This document shows positions 5,259 to 7,794 of a stretch of DNA of 7,794 nucleotides, one piece after another; the first letter of the stretch is position 1; each line of letters opens with the position of its first letter. The DNA lies in NCBI GenBank assembly GCA_021156345.1, contig JAJNDJ010000063.1, positions 1-7,794 of the forward strand, in the 5' to 3' direction. Origin of the DNA: Rubrobacteraceae bacterium (GTDB lineage Bacteria > Actinomycetota > Rubrobacteria > Rubrobacterales > Rubrobacteraceae). A program made the translations under genes and the position numbers. The notes under the pieces are model-generated. The model made no database searches. It was not told the DNA's origin and saw only the letters and a program-made list of their open reading frames with translations.

Positions 5259-6367
5259 GGCAGGCCAGCCAGTACGAGGGAGGCGGCCGAACGTGCCGAG
5301 TGGGGTTTGTGGGCGGCGTTCGCCGCTTCGACCATCTTGTGCCTGTGATCCGCGCTGGTCAGGATCTTGAGCGTCTGGCCCAGGATCTGCGACATTTCAC
5401 GGACTATGACCCCGGCACCGTAGCGGACCATCGCCGCCGCGTTGTCTTCTTCCTGACCGGGGATGGGATGATAGAGAACCTGAGGCAGCCTCGAAGCGAG
5501 GGCCTCCGTGCAGCTCATGCCGCCCGGTTTGGTGACAAGCACCACACCTGCGGCCATTAGCTCCCTTACCCGATCCGTGAAGGCGAGGAAGGTGGCCTCG
5601 TGTCCTCCACGCTCCGCGAGGCGCTCCAGCCTTCTGCGGGAACGTTCGTTAGACCCACAGAGCACGACGAGGTGCATGGCCTCGCTGGCCTGAAGCAGCA
5701 ACGATACGGACTCTTCCAGGTCCCCTCCACCGAGGCCTCCGCCCATCACAAGCACCACGGGGAGGTCATCATCGTCCAGGTTCAGGATCTCCCTGCGGGC
5801 CGGCGCCGGGTCGACCGGTTCCTCGAAGATGGGGTCTATGGGGATACCTGTCGGATGGATCCGCTCCTCGGGTACACCGAGTTTCACCACGTCTTCGGCC
5901 GCCACATCGTCGGCGACGACGTAGAGATCGAGGTTCGAAGGCACCCCGATCGGGTGCGGTACGTAGTCCGTCAGCACGACGGCGCTGAACATCCCCGGGT
6001 TCTGCTCCTTGTATGACCCGAGCACCCCGGCGCCGTAGAAATGAGGGGCTACGAGGGCCTGCGCGCCAGTGCTCGACACCAGGCGCTCCAGGGTCTTGAG
6101 TCCTGCCGTCCGCAGGTAGTTCACGTACGAGCCTGCTTGGCCCGTGCCCGAAGACTGATAGAGCTTCCCGTACGCCGTCGGCCACAGTTTGAGGGCCTCC
6201 AGATACGCGTCTCGCAGCAGACGCTCGACGCCAGGCGAGACTTCGTGGGGGAAGTCCACGATCGAGCAGGTCCTCTCGGGGTCGAGGATAATGGTGGCAT
6301 TATACTTGTAGTCGCGCGCCAGCTGTGCGAGGACGGCGAACACCGGATAGAGGGAGGACGAGAGCAT
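5255..6367 (-). CDS. MGDG synthase / UgtP-like glycosyltransferase (GT28), atypical N-terminus
   Basis: A 370-residue GT-B enzyme of the family that transfers a sugar from a UDP-sugar to diacylglycerol (or, in the MurG branch, to lipid II) at the inner membrane face. C-terminal donor-binding motifs are clear: VMGGGLGGG (207-215), VTKPGGMSCTEAL (278-290) and PIPGQEEDNA (301-310). N-terminal MGDG-synthase-like landmarks are YLEALKLWPTAYGKLY (55-70), APHFYGAG (107-114), LTDYVPHP (132-139) and TGIPIDPIF (173-181). The usual opening with a glycine-rich GxGH loop is missing; the protein begins MLSSSLYPVFAVLAQLA. It cannot be extended, because a stop lies two codons upstream in frame. The ATG at 6367 lies back-to-back with the start of the divergent hydrolase gene and has no clear ribosome binding site. 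It is first in a leftward two-gene unit with the deacetylase. Acceptor specificity is inferred only. Confidence 0.86.
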   Translation of the reverse strand: MLSSSLYPVFAVLAQLARDYKYNATIILDPERTCSIVDFPHEVSPGVERLLRDAYLEALKLWPTAYGKLYQSSGTGQAGSYVNYLRTAGLKTLERLVSSTGAQALVAPHFYGAGVLGSYKEQNPGMFSAVVLTDYVPHPIGVPSNLDLYVVADDVAAEDVVKLGVPEERIHPTGIPIDPIFEEPVDPAPARREILNLDDDDLPVVLVMGGGLGGGDLEESVSLLLQASEAMHLVVLCGSNERSRRRLERLAERGGHEATFLAFTDRVRELMAAGVVLVTKPGGMSCTEALASRLPQVLYHPIPGQEEDNAAAMVRYGAGVIVREMSQILGQTLKILTSADHRHKMVEAANAAHKPHSARSAASLVLAGLP

Positions 6368-6368
6368 G
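6352..6368 (+). promoter_or_regulatory. Ribosome binding site of the GH63-type gene, inside the divergent glycosyltransferase gene
   Basis: GGGAGG at 6352-6357 lies eight bases before the ATG at 6366, an optimal Shine-Dalgarno arrangement. The same bases encode residues 4-6 (SSL) of the leftward glycosyltransferase. This fixes the start of the rightward gene and means the glycosyltransferase N-terminus is constrained by its neighbour's translation signal. TATACT (6301-6306) could be a -10, but I see no -35 with it. Confidence 0.6.
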
Positions 6369-7691
6369 ACTCAACAGATGAGTGAAGACATGCTCGTTCG
6401 TCAGGCCAGGGCGGTGCTCGACTTCAACTGGACCGGTGAGTACACGATGCCGGGTCCGAGGCTCTACCCGCACCAGTGGTCGTGGGACTCGGCGTTCATC
6501 GCCATCGGCTACAGCCGCTACGATCAGGAACGCGCCACAAGAGAGCTCAGGCATCTCTTCGAAGCCCAGTGGAAGAACGGTCTCTTGCCCCAGCTCGTAT
6601 TCAACCCCCGCTTCACCACCTATTTTCCGGGACCGAACTTCTGGCACGCCAAAGAAAGCCCTGACGCCCCCGATCACTTCAAGACCTCAGGCGTGGTCCA
6701 GCCGCCCGTTCACGCCACGGCCGCTCTATACATCCACAGGCATGCTGAGGATGAGGCCAAGGCGAGAGACTTCCTCGAGTACGCCTTCTCCAAATTGGGT
6801 GCCTGGCACGACTATCTCTACAGGGAGAGAGACCCTGAGGGTGAGGGACTCGTGTATATACGCCACCCCTGGGAGAGTGGCATGGACAACTCCCCCGTGT
6901 GGGATCAGACCATGCAGCGGTTGCACCTGAGGTCGGATCAGATACCCCGCTACCGCCGGGCCGACATACATACGGTCTCCGCCTCGGACCGACCGACCAG
7001 TGGTGCGTACGACCGCTTCGCCTACCTGGTCGAATTCTTCGCCGACCGCGCCTACGACGAGGCGAAGATAAGGCAGGATTGTCCCTTTCTGATACAGGAC
7101 GTGCTCTTCAACTCACTCCTCTACAAGGCGGACAGGGATCTCGCGGAGATAGCACGGATTGTAGGCGATGACCCTGCGCCCCACGAGGAACTGGCCGAGA
7201 AGACCAAGAACGCTGTGGAGGAGAAACTGTGGGATGAGAAACGCGGGACATACCTGGACTACGACCTCGTCGATGGCAGGCCGGTACGTGTGTACTTCGG
7301 GGCGAACCTCGCTGGCCCGCTGTACGCCGGTATCGCGGAGCAAGATCGGGCAAAGCGCGTAGTCGCCACGCTCGAGAACGAAGGGTTCGGCCTGGCGGAT
7401 GAGGCTATTACACCCATTCCCAGCTACGAGCTGCACGGCTTCGGGTTCTCCGAACAGAGATACTGGCGTGGTCCGGTCTGGATCAACATAGACTGGTTCT
7501 TGATGAACGGGCTGGAAGCATATGGTTACCAGGATCACGCAAAGCGTCTGCGAAAAACCATCATCGAGCTGTGCAAGAACGAGGGCTTCCACGAGTACTT
7601 CGATCCCTTCACAGGCAGGGGGCTTGGCTCGATGCTCTTCTCCTGGTCTGCGGCGCTACTCCTGGACGTTATTATGGAGAGCGGGGAGTAA
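6366..7691 (+). CDS. MGH1-like glycoside hydrolase (GH63 type; mannosylglycerate or glucosylglycerate hydrolase-like)
   Basis: A 441-residue (alpha/alpha)6-barrel hydrolase without a signal peptide, of the length known for mannosylglycerate hydrolase (Thermus, Rubrobacter) and mycobacterial glucosylglycerate hydrolase. These are inverting enzymes that release the sugar and D-glycerate from an osmolyte. Landmarks are YPHQWSWDSAFIAIGYSRYD (34-53), HPWESGMDNSPVWD (167-180), RYWRGPVWINIDWFLMNGL (365-383) and GFHEYFDPFTGRGLGS (407-422). Asp174 in GMDNSP and Glu410 in FHEYFDP are the likely acid and base. Their spacing of 236 residues agrees with the pair recalled for the Mycobacterium hassiacum enzyme (Asp182, Glu419). 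The start has an optimal GGGAGG. It is divergent from the glycosyltransferase, with start codons sharing CATG, and is followed after six bases by the SRP RNA promoter. The sugar (mannose or glucose) cannot be decided by eye, and a trehalase-like or other alpha-glycoside activity is possible. Confidence 0.88.
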   Translation: MTQQMSEDMLVRQARAVLDFNWTGEYTMPGPRLYPHQWSWDSAFIAIGYSRYDQERATRELRHLFEAQWKNGLLPQLVFNPRFTTYFPGPNFWHAKESPDAPDHFKTSGVVQPPVHATAALYIHRHAEDEAKARDFLEYAFSKLGAWHDYLYRERDPEGEGLVYIRHPWESGMDNSPVWDQTMQRLHLRSDQIPRYRRADIHTVSASDRPTSGAYDRFAYLVEFFADRAYDEAKIRQDCPFLIQDVLFNSLLYKADRDLAEIARIVGDDPAPHEELAEKTKNAVEEKLWDEKRGTYLDYDLVDGRPVRVYFGANLAGPLYAGIAEQDRAKRVVATLENEGFGLADEAITPIPSYELHGFGFSEQRYWRGPVWINIDWFLMNGLEAYGYQDHAKRLRKTIIELCKNEGFHEYFDPFTGRGLGSMLFSWSAALLLDVIMESGE

Positions 7692-7697
7692 GACGGG

Positions 7698-7725
7698 CTG
7701 ACACCCTGCATGGTTCTGGTAGAAT
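7698..7725 (+). promoter_or_regulatory. Extended -10 promoter of the SRP RNA gene
   Basis: CTGACA (7698-7703) and TAGAAT (7720-7725) are separated by 16 bases. TGG immediately before TAGAAT makes an extended -10 (TGnTAGAAT). The predicted transcription start, 7731-7733, falls on the first bases of the SRP RNA homology. It begins six bases after the stop of the hydrolase gene, leaving no room for a terminator between them. Confidence 0.7.
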
Positions 7726-7730
7726 CGGCA

Positions 7731-7794
7731 GGCCGCGCTAAGCGGGGAGCTGGCGATGCCCTGTACCTGCGATCGCCTAGCAGGGCCTAGATCC
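7731..7794 (+). ncRNA. ffs: 5' Alu domain of a large-type bacterial signal recognition particle RNA (3' end outside window)
   Basis: This is the RNA scaffold of the signal recognition particle, which binds Ffh and targets nascent membrane and secreted proteins. The segment GCTAAGCGGGGAG (7737-7749) and then TGCCCTGTACCTGC (7757-7770) and CTAGCAGGGC (7777-7786) match, from memory, the 5' end of Bacillus subtilis scRNA nearly base for base. The differences include a paired change: GGCGAT (7752-7757) with ATCGCC (7772-7777) stands where B. subtilis has a different complementary pair. GCCCTG (7758-7763) also complements CAGGGC (7781-7786). These are signs of the folded Alu domain found only in the long (about 270 nt) form, so the S domain with the conserved Ffh-binding loop should follow to the right of the window. 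A promoter directly upstream supports a real gene. Confidence 0.88.

Noticed and set aside
6300..6677. Minus-strand frame of 125 codons upstream of the glycosyltransferase, as its missing N-terminus
   Set aside because: It is in a different frame, antisense to the hydrolase gene, and carries no GxGH loop.

Overview
The window is high-GC bacterial DNA with long open frames on both strands. The gene content points to an actinobacterium, most likely Rubrobacter or a close relative. The pointers are a small secreted protein with degenerate RTX-like GGPGxDxC motifs, an MGH1-like (GH63-type) osmolyte-glycoside hydrolase, and what looks like the 5' Alu domain of a large-type bacterial SRP RNA. The genus is an inference from protein style, not from a marker gene. 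No mobile element, CRISPR array, tRNA or rRNA was seen.

Layout. Positions 1-165 hold the C-terminal end of an unrecognised gene, followed by terminator-like hairpins. A leftward gene for a small secreted protein (352-663) has its own candidate terminator on its downstream side. Next come a leftward ABM-like ferredoxin-fold protein (939-1331) and, divergently, an acetolactate decarboxylase (1426-2211). The 94-bp gap between these two carries two opposed promoter-like signals that interpenetrate, plus a short perfect inverted repeat. Downstream on the same strand is a GH2 glycoside hydrolase (2342-4480). Its 3' end overlaps by 53 bp the end of a leftward two-gene unit. That unit is an MGDG-synthase/UgtP-like glycosyltransferase (5255-6367) followed by a membrane-anchored NodB polysaccharide deacetylase (4428-5258), joined by a 4-bp GTGA stop/start overlap. 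Divergent from the glycosyltransferase, with start codons sharing one CATG, is a GH63-type MGH1-like hydrolase (6366-7691). Six bases after its stop a strong extended -10 promoter begins and drives the SRP RNA, which runs off the window at 7794.

How the genes may work together. The right two thirds is dominated by carbohydrate-active enzymes: a lipid-type glycosyltransferase, a membrane-bound deacetylase, a cytoplasmic exo-acting GH2 and a cytoplasmic hydrolase of mannosyl- or glucosylglycerate type. A role in envelope glycolipid or polysaccharide metabolism and in compatible-solute recycling is plausible but is inferred from families and arrangement. The acetolactate decarboxylase makes acetoin; no acetolactate synthase lies in the window.

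The points most worth a second look are the SRP RNA at the right edge, the glycosyltransferase that lacks the usual glycine-rich N-terminal GxGH loop exactly where it meets the divergent hydrolase gene, the His-Asp-Glu in place of Asn-Glu at the GH2 acid/base, and the interlocked ABM/acetolactate decarboxylase promoters.
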